DNA of 64,000 bases from positions 189,680 through 253,679 of the forward strand of contig NZ_QLLY01000011.1 in NCBI RefSeq assembly GCF_003259365.1, in the 5' to 3' direction. The stretch is from Streptomyces sp. PsTaAH-137 (GTDB lineage Bacteria; Actinomycetota; Actinomycetes; Streptomycetales; Streptomycetaceae). Every line of letters starts with the position of its first letter. Within the stretch, counting starts at the first letter, position 1. Made by a program: the position numbers and the translations under genes. The notes below the pieces were generated by a model that made no database searches, was not told the DNA's origin, and worked only from the letters and a program-made list of their open reading frames with translations. Below, one piece after another: positions 25,142 through 34,919 of this stretch.

Positions 25142-25729
25142 ATGGGCAAAACCTACGAGAGCATCGACGGCAGACTGCGCACCTTCATCGAGTCCCAGCC
25201 TCTCTTCTTCACCGCCACGGCCCCGCTGGCCGGCGACGGCACGGTGAACCTCTCCCCCAAGGGCCTCAAGGGGTCGTTCGCCGTCCTCGACGACCGCACC
25301 GTGGCCTATCTCGACTTCGCGGGCTCCAACGCCGAGACCGTCGCGCACCTGCGCGAGAACGGCCGGATCACCCTCATGTGGTGCGCCTTCCAGGGGCCGC
25401 CGACCATCGTCCGGGTGCACGGCCGCGGCGAACCCGTCTTCCGTGACGACCCGCGCTTCGACGACCTCCTCGGACACTTCGACGCCATCGACCCGACGCG
25501 CAACGGGCTGCGCGCGATCATCCTCGTACGGGCCGAACTCGTCCGGGACACCTGCGGATACGCCGTTCCCTTCATGACGTACGACGAGGAGCGCACGCTG
25601 CACGGGGACTTCTTCGCGCGCAAGGACGACGCCGGCCTCGACGCGTACTTCCAGAAGAAGGAACACATCGGAACCAGCCTGGACGGACTTCCGGGGCTGC
25701 CGTTGCCGCTGCCGCCCGCTAGCTTCTGA
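25142..25729 (+). CDS. Pyridoxamine 5'-phosphate oxidase-family protein
   Basis: 195 aa. A split-barrel flavin-binding fold is suggested by VNLSPKG, VAYLDFAGSNAETVAHLRENG and the ITLMWCAF strand; these are typical of the PPOX-like group that binds FMN, F420 or heme and reduces small substrates. True PdxH residues are not evident, so the substrate is open. A CATACT hexamer about 9 nt before ATG 25142 suggests a leaderless transcript. The next gene starts 2 nt after its stop. Confidence 0.8.
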   Translation: MGKTYESIDGRLRTFIESQPLFFTATAPLAGDGTVNLSPKGLKGSFAVLDDRTVAYLDFAGSNAETVAHLRENGRITLMWCAFQGPPTIVRVHGRGEPVFRDDPRFDDLLGHFDAIDPTRNGLRAIILVRAELVRDTCGYAVPFMTYDEERTLHGDFFARKDDAGLDAYFQKKEHIGTSLDGLPGLPLPLPPASF

Positions 25730-25731
25730 CC

Positions 25732-26442
25732 ATGCGTCCCTTACGAGCAGGTATCGCCGCAACTGTCGTCGTCTGCGCCGCACTCGGCGGCGCTCCCTCC
25801 GCGAGCGCCGCCGCGCCGCTGCCCGCCCGGATGGCGGACACCGGCGGCGGCAGCCAGCTGATCACCGCCGAGGCGCCCCGCGCGTCCTCGACGTCCGGCA
25901 CCGTCACCTGGTGGGACCGGCGCTCCGACGGCCGCTGGGTGAAGGCCGGTTCGGCGCCCGCGCGGTTCGGGGCGAAGGGGCTCGTGGCGGGGAGCGGCCG
26001 CGAGCAGGGCACGAACACCACCCCGGCCGGGCTCTACGACCTCCCCTTCGCCTTCGGCACCAGGGCGGCGCCGGGCGGCACATCGGTCACGTACCGGCGG
26101 GTGCGCGACTCCTCCTGGTGGTGCCAGGACAACCGGTCCCGCTCCTACAACCGCTGGACGCAGCCCCGTCCGGCCGACTGCCGTGCGTCGGAGTCCGAGC
26201 ATCTCGCCGACTACGGCACCCAGTACGCGCACGCCCTCGTGATCGGCTTCAACTACGACCGTCCGGTGCGCGGGCGCGGCGCCGGGATCTTCCTGCACGT
26301 CAACGGGCGGGCGGCGACGGCCGGTTGTGTGTCCGTGCCGAAGGACGCCATGCGGCGGATCCTGACCTGGGTGCGGCCGGGGCGGGCTCCGCACATCGCG
26401 ATCGGGACGGCGGGCGGGGCGACGGCGATCACGAAGTACTGA
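25732..26442 (+). CDS. Secreted L,D-transpeptidase (YkuD family)
   Basis: 236 aa. A Sec signal peptide (about 1-26, cleavage after ASA) precedes a domain ending in the YkuD motif HVNGRAATAGCVSV, which has the catalytic His and Cys. Such enzymes form 3-3 peptidoglycan cross-links or attach proteins to the wall. Only two bases separate it from the PPOX gene, but TAGCTT 9-14 nt before its ATG could be its own -10. The family usually has more sequence before the motif than a minimal YkuD; here a Trp-rich insert (SSWWCQDN) is notable. Confidence 0.85.
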   Translation: MRPLRAGIAATVVVCAALGGAPSASAAAPLPARMADTGGGSQLITAEAPRASSTSGTVTWWDRRSDGRWVKAGSAPARFGAKGLVAGSGREQGTNTTPAGLYDLPFAFGTRAAPGGTSVTYRRVRDSSWWCQDNRSRSYNRWTQPRPADCRASESEHLADYGTQYAHALVIGFNYDRPVRGRGAGIFLHVNGRAATAGCVSVPKDAMRRILTWVRPGRAPHIAIGTAGGATAITKY

Positions 26443-26530
26443 CACCGGGACCGGCCGCGACAATAAGATGTACTGACCACATATCGAGACGCGGTTGCAC
26501 GGCCCCGCCGTCGCGGCGTTGCATCGCCCG

Positions 26531-27508
26531 GTGCCAAGCGAAACCGAATCCCCCACCCGGAGCGCCCCCGAGAGCTCGTCGACCGACCGCGCCGCCCGCC
26601 TCGCGGTGACCGTCTTCCCGGTGCTCGCCCTCGTCGCGGGCGCGCTCGGGCTCCTGCTCCCGGACGCGTTCGCGGACTTCAAGACCGATGTGCCGTACCT
26701 GCTGGGCATCGTGATGTTCTGCATGGGCCTGACCATGAGCCTCGGCGACTTCAAGGGGGTCGCCCAGCGGCCCTGGGCCGTCGGGATCGGGCTCGTCGCG
26801 CACTACGTGATCATGCCGGGGCTCGGCTGGCTGATCGCCAATCTCCTCGATCTGTCGCCGCAGCTCGCGGCGGGCGTGATCCTCGTGGGCTGCGCGCCCA
26901 GCGGCACGGCGTCGAACGTCGTGACGTACCTCGCGCGCGGCGACGTCGCGCTCTCCGTGTCCGTCGCGACCGTCTCCACCGTCCTCGCGCCGCTCGTCAC
27001 TCCGCCCCTGACGCTGCTGCTGGCCGGGGAGTACCTGCCGGTGGACGCGGGCTCGATGGTGACGGACATCCTCAAGACCGTGCTGCTGCCGGTGGTCGCG
27101 GGCCTCGTCGTGCGGCTGCTGTTCGGGCGGTACGTGGACCGGGTGCTGAGCGCGCTGCCCTGGCTGTCCGCGCTGACGGTCTCCGTGATCGTCGCGGTGG
27201 TCGTGGCGGGCAGCGCCGCCGCGATCAAGTCGGCCGCGCTGGTGGTCCTCCTCGCCGTGGTGCTGCACAACGGGCTCGGGCTCGCGCTCGGCTACGGCGC
27301 GGGGAAGGCCGCCCGGCTCGGGAAGCCCGCGTCGCGCGCGATGGCCTTCGAGGTCGGCATGCAGAACTCCGGGCTCGCCGCCTCCCTCGCGACCGCCCAC
27401 TTCAGCCCGCTGGCCGCACTGCCCGCCGCCGTGTTCTCGGTCTGGCACAACGTGTCGGGCGCGCTCGTGGCGGCCTGGATGTCGTACCGGTCCCGGCGCA
27501 CCGCCTGA
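26531..27508 (+). CDS. Bile acid:sodium symporter (BASS) family transporter
   Basis: 325 aa, about ten hydrophobic segments. The conserved VILVGCAPSGTASNVVTYLA element and the EVGMQNSGLAASLA segment mark the two crossover regions of the BASS/PanS fold. It likely imports or exports an organic acid with sodium; the substrate (for example pantoate or a keto acid) cannot be told. The start is uncertain: GTG 26531 is preferred over TTG 26495; neither has a clear RBS. AT-rich sequence around 26461-26485 may hold the promoter. Confidence 0.85.
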   Translation: MPSETESPTRSAPESSSTDRAARLAVTVFPVLALVAGALGLLLPDAFADFKTDVPYLLGIVMFCMGLTMSLGDFKGVAQRPWAVGIGLVAHYVIMPGLGWLIANLLDLSPQLAAGVILVGCAPSGTASNVVTYLARGDVALSVSVATVSTVLAPLVTPPLTLLLAGEYLPVDAGSMVTDILKTVLLPVVAGLVVRLLFGRYVDRVLSALPWLSALTVSVIVAVVVAGSAAAIKSAALVVLLAVVLHNGLGLALGYGAGKAARLGKPASRAMAFEVGMQNSGLAASLATAHFSPLAALPAAVFSVWHNVSGALVAAWMSYRSRRTA

Positions 27509-27542
27509 ACGAGCGGGCGCCGGGTCACGAACGGCCGGTTTC

Positions 27543-28115
27543 TCAGTGGTCGTTCTGCGCCAGCCGCAGCAGATGCTCGGCCAGCGCCTGGCCGCCCGCC
27601 GGGTCCCGGCTGATCAGCATCAGCGTGTCGTCGCCCGCGATCGTGCCGAGGATGACGTGCAGCTCCGCCTGGTCGATGGCCGAGGCCAGGAACTGGGCGG
27701 CGCCCGGCGGGGTGCGCAGCACCACGAGGTTGGCCGACGCCTCGGCGGAGATGAGCAGTTCCCCGGCGAGGCGGCGCATGCGCTCCTCCTTCGCCGACTC
27801 GCCGAGCGGGGCCTGCGGGGTGCGGAAACCGCCCTCGCTGGGCACGGCGTAGATCAGCTCGCCGTTGGTGTTGCGGATCTTGACCGCGCCCAGCTCGTCG
27901 AGGTCGCGGGAGAGCGTGGCCTGGGTGACGCTCAGCCCGTCGTCGGAGAGCAGCTTCGCCAGCTGGCTCTGCGAGCGCACCGGCTGCCGGTTGAGGATGT
28001 CCACGATCCGGCGGTGGCGCGCGGTCCGCGTCTGCGGCACGGCCGGGCCCTGCGCGCCGTTGACACCGCGCTCGGTGTTCGCCGCGCTCTCGGCGGAGTC
28101 CGCTTGGCTGCTCAT
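27543..28115 (-). CDS. argR: Arginine repressor
   Basis: 190 aa. The winged helix DNA-binding domain spans about residues 32-100 (RHRRIVDILNRQPVRSQSQL, LSVTQATLSRDLDELGAVK), and the C-terminal hexamerisation/arginine-binding domain includes LASAIDQAELHVILGTIAGDDT. With arginine bound it represses the arg genes through ARG boxes. It has an N-terminal extension of about 30 disordered residues. It is the last gene of argC-J-B-D-R, 16 nt after argD, which makes it autoregulated. Confidence 0.95.
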   Translation of the reverse strand: MSSQADSAESAANTERGVNGAQGPAVPQTRTARHRRIVDILNRQPVRSQSQLAKLLSDDGLSVTQATLSRDLDELGAVKIRNTNGELIYAVPSEGGFRTPQAPLGESAKEERMRRLAGELLISAEASANLVVLRTPPGAAQFLASAIDQAELHVILGTIAGDDTLMLISRDPAGGQALAEHLLRLAQNDH

Positions 28116-28131
28116 CGTCGTCGTCCCATCC

Positions 28132-29327
<1,196 letters not shown>

Positions 29328-29331
<4 letters not shown>

Positions 29332-30287
29332 GACTTGGTGTCCCCCTCCGCATCGGCCACGACCATCGTGCCGATGCCTTCGTCGGTGAAGATCTCCAGC
29401 AGGATCGAGTGCTGGACGCGGCCGTCGATGACGCGGGCGGTGTGCACGCCGTTGCGCACGGCGTGCAGGCAGCCCTCCATCTTCGGGACCATGCCGCTCG
29501 CCAGGTCGGGGAGCAGCTTCTCGAGTTCGGCGGCCGTGAGCCTGCTGATGACCTCGTCCGAGTGGGGCCAGTCCTCGTAGAGGCCCTCGACGTCGGTCAG
29601 CACCATCAGCGTCTCGGCGTCCAGCGCAGCAGCGAGTGCCGCAGCCGCCGTATCAGCATTGACGTTGTAGACATGGTGGTCGTCCTGGGAACGGGCGATC
29701 GAGGAGACGACCGGGATGCGGCCGTCGGCGAGCAGGGCCTCGATGGCGCCGGTGTCGATCTCGGTGATCTCGCCGACGCGGCCGATGTCGACCAGCTCGC
29801 CCTCGATGCGGGGGCGGTGCTTGGTGGCGGTGATGGTGTGGGCGTCCTCGCCGGTGATGCCGACGGCGAGCGGGCCGTGCTGGTTGAGCAGCCCGACGAG
29901 CTCACGCTGGACCTGCCCGGCGAGCACCATCCGTACGACGTCCATGGCGTCCTCGGTGGTGACGCGCAGGCCCGCCTTGAACTCGCTGACGATGCCGTGC
30001 CGGTCGAGCGCCCTGCTGATCTGCGGGCCGCCGCCGTGCACGACGACGGGCTTCAGGCCCGCGTGGTGCAGGAAGACGACGTCCTGGGCGAAGGCGGCCT
30101 TCAGCTCCTCGTCGACCATGGCGTTGCCGCCGAACTTGATGACGACGGTCTTGCCGTGGTGGCGGGTCAGCCAGGGCAGCGCCTCGATGAGGGTCTGCGC
30201 CTTGGGGAGCGCGGTGTGCTTGCGCGCCGTGGGCTGGGTCTCTTTCGCCCCGCTCGTGTTCGCCCCGCTCGTGTTCGTCTCGCTCAT
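29328..30287 (-). CDS. argB: Acetylglutamate kinase
   Basis: 319 aa, amino-acid kinase family: VVIKFGGNAM, PVVVHGGGPQI, and the C-terminal SGMVPKMEGCLHAV. It phosphorylates N-acetylglutamate. The N-terminal 25 residues are a Thr/Ser/Ala-rich extension. The ATG overlaps the argJ stop (ATGA), as the argB stop does the argD start. Confidence 0.95.
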
Positions 30288-31435
30288 GAGGAGTACGCGC
30301 TGTTCTCGTGGACGTAGTCGGCGGTCAGGTCGTTCGTCCAGATCGTCGCCGTCTCGGTGCCCGCGGCGAGGTCGGCGGTGACGACGACCTCCCGGTAGCG
30401 CATGTCGACCTGGTCGCGGTCCTCGCCGACGCCGCCGTTCTTGCAGACCCAGACGCCGTTGATGGCGACGTTCAGCCGGTCCGGCTCGAAGGCGGCCTTC
30501 GTCGTGCCGATGGCGGACAGGACCCGGCCCCAGTTGGGGTCCTCGCCGTGGATGGCGCACTTGAGGAGGTTGTTGCGGGCGATGGAGCGGCCCACCTCGA
30601 CGGCGTCGTCCTCGGTCGCGGCGTTGACCACCTCGACCTTGATGTCCTTGCTGGCGCCCTCGGCGTCGCCGATGAGCTGGCGGCCGAGGTCGTCGCAGAC
30701 GGTCCGTACTGCGGTGGCGAACTCGGCGTACTCGGGGGCGACTTCGGAGGCGCCGGAGGCGAGCAGCAGCACGGTGTCGTTGGTCGACATGCAGCCGTCG
30801 GAGTCGACCCGGTCGAAGGTGACGCGGGTGGCGTCGCGCAGCGCCCTGTCGAGGACGTCGCTGTCGAGGTCGGCGTCCGTGGTGAGGACGACGAGCATCG
30901 TGGCGAGGCCGGGGGCCAGCATGCCGGCGCCCTTCGCCATGCCGCCGACGGTCCAGCCGTCGCCCTCGTACACCGCCGTCTTGTGCACGGTGTCGGTGGT
31001 CTTGATGGCGATGGCGGCCTTCTCGCCCCCGTGCTCGGAGAGCTGGCCCGCAGCCGTCTCGACGCCCGGGAGCAGCTTGTCCATGGGGAGCAGGACGCCG
31101 ATGAGGCCGGTGGAGGCCACGGCGACCTCGCCCGCGTTCAGGTCGAGGACGTCCGCTACCTTCTCGGCGGTGGCGTGGGTGTCCTGGAAGCCCTTGGGTC
31201 CCGTACAGGCGTTGGCACCACCGGAGTTGAGGACCACGGCGGAGACGAGCCCGCCCTTGAGAACCTGCTCGGACCACAGCACCGGGGCGGCCTTGACGCG
31301 GTTGGAGGTGAACACACCCGCGGCCGCCAGACGGGGCCCGCGGTTGACCACGAGGGCCAGGTCCGGGTTCCCGCTCTCCTTGATCCCGGCGGTGATGCCC
31401 GCCGCCTGGAATCCCTTGGCTGCCGTCACACTCAC
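30284..31435 (-). CDS. argJ: Ornithine acetyltransferase / amino-acid acetyltransferase
   Basis: 383 aa. ArgJ is made as a precursor that cuts itself at an Ala-Thr bond; here the site is in KGAGMLAPGLATML, with Thr as the new nucleophile. Further motifs are VLNSGGANACTG and GEDPNWGR. It recycles the acetyl group from acetylornithine to glutamate. GTG start, 4-nt overlap with the argC stop. Confidence 0.95.
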   Translation of the reverse strand: MSVTAAKGFQAAGITAGIKESGNPDLALVVNRGPRLAAAGVFTSNRVKAAPVLWSEQVLKGGLVSAVVLNSGGANACTGPKGFQDTHATAEKVADVLDLNAGEVAVASTGLIGVLLPMDKLLPGVETAAGQLSEHGGEKAAIAIKTTDTVHKTAVYEGDGWTVGGMAKGAGMLAPGLATMLVVLTTDADLDSDVLDRALRDATRVTFDRVDSDGCMSTNDTVLLLASGASEVAPEYAEFATAVRTVCDDLGRQLIGDAEGASKDIKVEVVNAATEDDAVEVGRSIARNNLLKCAIHGEDPNWGRVLSAIGTTKAAFEPDRLNVAINGVWVCKNGGVGEDRDQVDMRYREVVVTADLAAGTETATIWTNDLTADYVHENSAYSS

Positions 31436-32460
31436 GGCGCGACTCCGATCGTCGTAAGTCCCGTGGTCTCGTCGAGACCCAGGGCGATGTTCATGGACTG
31501 GATGGCGCCGCCCGCGGTGCCCTTGGTCAGGTTGTCGATCGCGCTGATGACGATGACCCGGCCGGCGGCGGCGTCATGGGCGACCTGGATCTGCACGGCG
31601 TTCGACCCGTACACGGCCGCCGTCTGCGGCCACTGGCCCTCGGGCAGCAGGTGCACGAACGGTTCGTCGGCGTACGCCTTCTCGTAGGCGGCGCGGACGG
31701 TCTCGGCGCTCACGCCCGGGACGGCCTTGGCGCTGCACGTGGCGAGGATGCCGCGCGGCATGGGCGCGAGGGTCGGCGTGAACGACACGGAGACCCGGGT
31801 CCCGGCGGCGGCGCTGAAGTTCTGGATCATCTCGGGGGTGTGCCGGTGGCCGCCGCCGACGCCGTACGGCGACATGTTCCCCATGACCTCGCTGCCGAGC
31901 AGGTCCGTCCGGGCGGCCTTGCCCGCGCCCGAGGTGCCGGACGCCGCGACGACCACCGCCTCCGGTCCGGCGAGCCCGGCCGCGTACAGCGGGAAGAGGG
32001 CCAGCAGGACCGCGGTCGGATAGCAGCCCGGCACCGCGACGCGCCGGGTCCCGGCCAACGCGGCTCGGGCGCCCGGGAGTTCGGGCAGGCCGTAGGGCCA
32101 GGTGCCCGCGTGCGGGCTGCCGTAGAACGCCTCCCAGTCGGCGGCGTCCTTCAGCCGGAAGTCGGCGCCCATGTCGACCACCAGCACGTCCGGGCCGAGC
32201 TGCTCGGCGACGGCGGCGGACTGGCCGTGCGGCAGCGCCAGGAAGACGACGTCGTGCCCGGCGAGCACGTCGGCGGTGGCCTCCTGGAGCACGCGGTCGG
32301 CGAGCGGGAAGAGATGGGGCTGGAGGGCACCGAGGCGCTGTCCCGCGTTCGAGTTGCCCGTCAGGGCGCCGATCTCGACCTCGGGGTGGGCGAGAAGCAG
32401 GCGCAGCACTTCGCCGCCCGCGTATCCACTCGCCCCTGCCACTGCTGCGCGTACCGCCAT
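31432..32460 (-). CDS. argC: N-acetyl-gamma-glutamyl-phosphate reductase
   Basis: 342 aa. N-terminal NADP-binding GASGYAGGE, catalytic Cys in VPGCYPTA, and HRHTPE with the second active-site residues. It reduces acetylglutamyl phosphate to the semialdehyde. It is the first gene of the operon; RBS-like GGAGGAGG lies before ATG 32460, and ARG-box-like sites lie 20-52 bp upstream. Confidence 0.95.
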   Translation of the reverse strand: MAVRAAVAGASGYAGGEVLRLLLAHPEVEIGALTGNSNAGQRLGALQPHLFPLADRVLQEATADVLAGHDVVFLALPHGQSAAVAEQLGPDVLVVDMGADFRLKDAADWEAFYGSPHAGTWPYGLPELPGARAALAGTRRVAVPGCYPTAVLLALFPLYAAGLAGPEAVVVAASGTSGAGKAARTDLLGSEVMGNMSPYGVGGGHRHTPEMIQNFSAAAGTRVSVSFTPTLAPMPRGILATCSAKAVPGVSAETVRAAYEKAYADEPFVHLLPEGQWPQTAAVYGSNAVQIQVAHDAAAGRVIVISAIDNLTKGTAGGAIQSMNIALGLDETTGLTTIGVAP

Positions 32461-32479
32461 GGAACCCTCCTCCTAGATG

Positions 32480-32512
32480 GCATGACTATACGTCTCGCTG
32501 CACGTTTATGCA
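32480..32512. promoter_or_regulatory. Tandem ARG-box-like sites upstream of argC
   Basis: On the minus strand TGCATAAACGTGCA (32499-32512) and GTATAGTCATGC (around 32480-32491) resemble the paired ARG boxes bound by ArgR hexamers. They sit where the argC promoter is expected. Confidence 0.55.
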
Positions 32513-32580
32513 ATCGACCTTGGGAGGCGCCCCGGCGCATTCAGGGCGCGGAGACGCTAGGCAGAGACGCAGGCCGGAGA

Positions 32581-33156
32581 TCAGCGCGCCGGGCCGGATC
32601 CCTTGCCGCGACCGGCCTGGAAGCGGGCCTTCTTCTGGCGGTTGCCGCAGGTGTTCATGTCGCACCATTTGCGGGTGCGGCTCTGACTGGTGTCGAAGAA
32701 GACGGCACGGCAGGTCGGTGAGGCGCACAGGGCCAGCTTCCCGTCCCGCTCACCCGCGAGGACGGCGATCGCGTCGGCGGCGATCACACCGAGGGCGTCC
32801 GCCACGGGGGACGTCGGGCCGAGCCGCCAGCGCCGTGTGCCGCCGGGCGTCAGGACCGCCGCGGCGCGGCCCTCGGCGCTGCGGTCGTTGATGACCTGGA
32901 CGGCGGAGGCGGGGAGAGGCTCCCGGAGCGCGGCCGCGGTGGCGGCGGCATGGATCGATTCCCGCAGCTCACGGGCTCCGTCGAGCTGCTCGTCGGTACA
33001 GGAGTCCACGGCGAGGCCGCTCACCGCGAGCCAGTCGACGAGCCGCCCCGGTACCGGAATGCGCTCCACGGGATCCCCGGAACGCTCCGACAGCGTGCCC
33101 GTGAAGCTGGTCGCGAGGACGGGACCGAGGCGGAAGTCGGGGAAGCCGAAGCGCAT
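32581..33156 (-). CDS. CGNR zinc-finger (ABATE-type) regulator
   Basis: 191 aa. The N-terminal part (about 10-130) is an ABATE-like ligand domain. The C-terminal CGNR finger has CASPTC, then RTRKWCDMNTCGNRQKKARF: four Cys for zinc plus basic residues for DNA. The family acts as small-molecule-responsive transcription factors. It is divergent from an epoxide hydrolase gene, with a 9-bp inverted repeat between them. A TAGGCT hexamer just before its ATG suggests leaderless expression. Confidence 0.85.
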   Translation of the reverse strand: MRFGFPDFRLGPVLATSFTGTLSERSGDPVERIPVPGRLVDWLAVSGLAVDSCTDEQLDGARELRESIHAAATAAALREPLPASAVQVINDRSAEGRAAAVLTPGGTRRWRLGPTSPVADALGVIAADAIAVLAGERDGKLALCASPTCRAVFFDTSQSRTRKWCDMNTCGNRQKKARFQAGRGKGSGPAR

Positions 33157-33197
33157 GGGAACCAGCCTAGCCGGTTCCGATGCGGCGCGAGGGGTTG

Positions 33198-33222
33198 CGT
33201 GAACCGTCTTAGCCGGTTCACG
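33198..33222. promoter_or_regulatory. Candidate operator between CGNR regulator and epoxide hydrolase
   Basis: CGTGAACCG (33198-33206) and CGGTTCACG (33214-33222) form a perfect 9-bp inverted repeat with a 7-nt spacer. Further GGTTCC half sites occur on each side (around 33173 and 33230-33239). Confidence 0.6.
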
Positions 33223-33260
33223 ATAGATCGGTTCCGGTTCCCCGACGGCCTGGAGATCTC

Positions 33261-34436
33261 ATGCCTCGCCCCTCCGACGACGTACGGGTGTGCGATGCCC
33301 GCGCGACCGACGCCGACCTCGACGATCTGCGCGCGCGACTGGCCGCGGCGCGGCTGCCGGAGGCCGAGACGGTCCGGGGCGCCCCGCCCGGCCGGCGCCG
33401 ATGGGAGCAGGGCATTCCGCTCGCCGACCTCACCGAGCTCGTGGAGTACTGGCGCACCGGGTACGACTGGCGGGCGTTCGAGGCGCGGCTCGACCGGATC
33501 GGCCGGTTCCGTACGACCGTCGACGGCCTGGGCATCCACTTCCTGCACCGCCGCTCGGCGCGCGCGGACGCCGTTCCGCTGCTGATGACGCACGGCTGGC
33601 CGGGCAGCATCGCGGAGTTCGTCGATGTCGTGGACGAGCTGGCGGCTCCCCGGGACCCGGACGCCCCGGCCTTCCACGTCGTGGTCCCGTCGCTGCCGGG
33701 CTTCGGGTACAGCGACAAGCCGGCCGCCACCGGGTGGGGCATCGAGCGGATCGCGGCCGCCTGGGTGGAGCTGATGGGACGGCTCGGGTACGACCGGTTC
33801 GTCGCGCACGGCGGGGACTGGGGCGGGGTGATCACCACCGTCCTCGGCGGCAGGTTCCCCGCGCACGTGCTCGGCATCCACACGCTGACCCCGCAGGCCC
33901 CGCCCGGACTGACGACGGACGGTCTGACGGCGGCCGAGCGCGCGTGGACCGAGGAGACCCGGGCCTTCTGGAGCGGCCCCCGCGCGGCGTACGCGAAGCA
34001 GCAGGCGGCCCGGCCGCAGACCATCGGCTACGCGCTCGTCGACTCGCCGGTCGGGCTGCTCGCCTGGATCCTGGACAAGTTCGCCGAGTGGTCGGACACC
34101 GAGGACAGCCCGTTCGAGACGATGTCCAGGGACCGCGTCCTCGACAACGTCACCCTGTACTGGCTGACCCGGGCCGGCGCGTCGGCCGCCCGCATCTACT
34201 ACGAAAGCCACGACTCGCTCGACCCCGGCCTCCGGGTCGACGTACCGTCGGCGCTCACCGTGTATCCCCGCGACATCGAGAAGTGCCCGCGCCCCTGGGC
34301 GCGGGAGCGGTTCCGGAACATCGTCCGGTGGCACACGCCCGGCGCCGGGGGCCACTTCCCGTCGCTCGAAGTCCCCGAGGATTTCGTCGCCGACCTGCGC
34401 GCGGGCCTCGCGGCGGTGCTGGCCGCCCACCGGTGA
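33261..34436 (+). CDS. Epoxide hydrolase, alpha/beta fold with EHN domain
   Basis: 391 aa. The N-terminal EHN domain (about 8-110, RWEQGIPLADLTELVEYWRTGYDW) is typical of microsomal-like epoxide hydrolases. The core has oxyanion motif HGWPGS, nucleophile elbow GGDWGG (Asp) and the C-terminal GGHFPSLE (His). It opens epoxides to diols; xenobiotic or lipid epoxides are possible substrates. GGAG lies 5 nt before the ATG. Control by the divergent CGNR regulator is inferred. Confidence 0.9.
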   Translation: MPRPSDDVRVCDARATDADLDDLRARLAAARLPEAETVRGAPPGRRRWEQGIPLADLTELVEYWRTGYDWRAFEARLDRIGRFRTTVDGLGIHFLHRRSARADAVPLLMTHGWPGSIAEFVDVVDELAAPRDPDAPAFHVVVPSLPGFGYSDKPAATGWGIERIAAAWVELMGRLGYDRFVAHGGDWGGVITTVLGGRFPAHVLGIHTLTPQAPPGLTTDGLTAAERAWTEETRAFWSGPRAAYAKQQAARPQTIGYALVDSPVGLLAWILDKFAEWSDTEDSPFETMSRDRVLDNVTLYWLTRAGASAARIYYESHDSLDPGLRVDVPSALTVYPRDIEKCPRPWARERFRNIVRWHTPGAGGHFPSLEVPEDFVADLRAGLAAVLAAHR

Positions 34437-34495
34437 CCACGAGTTAATGGGCGGGCGGCCCCACTGCCGCTCCACGTCTACAGGAGAGCACCCCC

Positions 34496-34903
34496 ATGAA
34501 GATCCACATGACCAGCGTCTTCGTCGACGACCAGGCGAAGGCCGAGCACTTCTACACCGAGATCCTCGGCTTCCGGAAGAAGCACGACGTCCCGCTGGGC
34601 GAAGGGGCCCGCTGGCTCACCGTGGTCTCGGCCGAGGAGCCCGGCGGGACCGAACTCCTCCTGGAACCCGCCGGGCACCCGGCCGTCAAGCCGTACCGTG
34701 ACGCGCTCGTCGCGGACGGCATCCCGCTCGCGCAGTTCGCCGTCGACGACGTGCGGGCGGAGTACGAGCGGCTGACGGCCCTCGGGGTCCGTTTCACCCA
34801 GGAGCCCGTGGAGATGGGCCCGGTGACCACCGCCGTCCTCGACGACACGTGCGGCAACCTGATCCAGCTCGCCGCCGTGCAGCAGGAGACGGCGGCGGGC
34901 TAG
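34496..34903 (+). CDS. VOC-family (glyoxalase-fold) protein
   Basis: 135 aa, one VOC module pair: MKIHMTSVFVDDQAKAEHFYTE then ELLLEP, and FAVDDVRAEYERLTALGVRF with TAVLDDTCGNLIQL. The metal ligands of true glyoxalase I are not all obvious. It could detoxify an electrophile or confer small-molecule binding. GGAGAG lies 7 nt upstream of its ATG; it follows the epoxide hydrolase gene by 59 nt and may be co-transcribed. Confidence 0.85.
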   Translation: MKIHMTSVFVDDQAKAEHFYTEILGFRKKHDVPLGEGARWLTVVSAEEPGGTELLLEPAGHPAVKPYRDALVADGIPLAQFAVDDVRAEYERLTALGVRFTQEPVEMGPVTTAVLDDTCGNLIQLAAVQQETAAG

Positions 34904-34919
34904 CCCGTGTCCCGAATCC

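Noticed and set aside
26495..26530. TTG 26495 as start of the BASS transporter
   Set aside because: It lacks a clear RBS and adds residues of no family character; GTG 26531 is kept, with low certainty.
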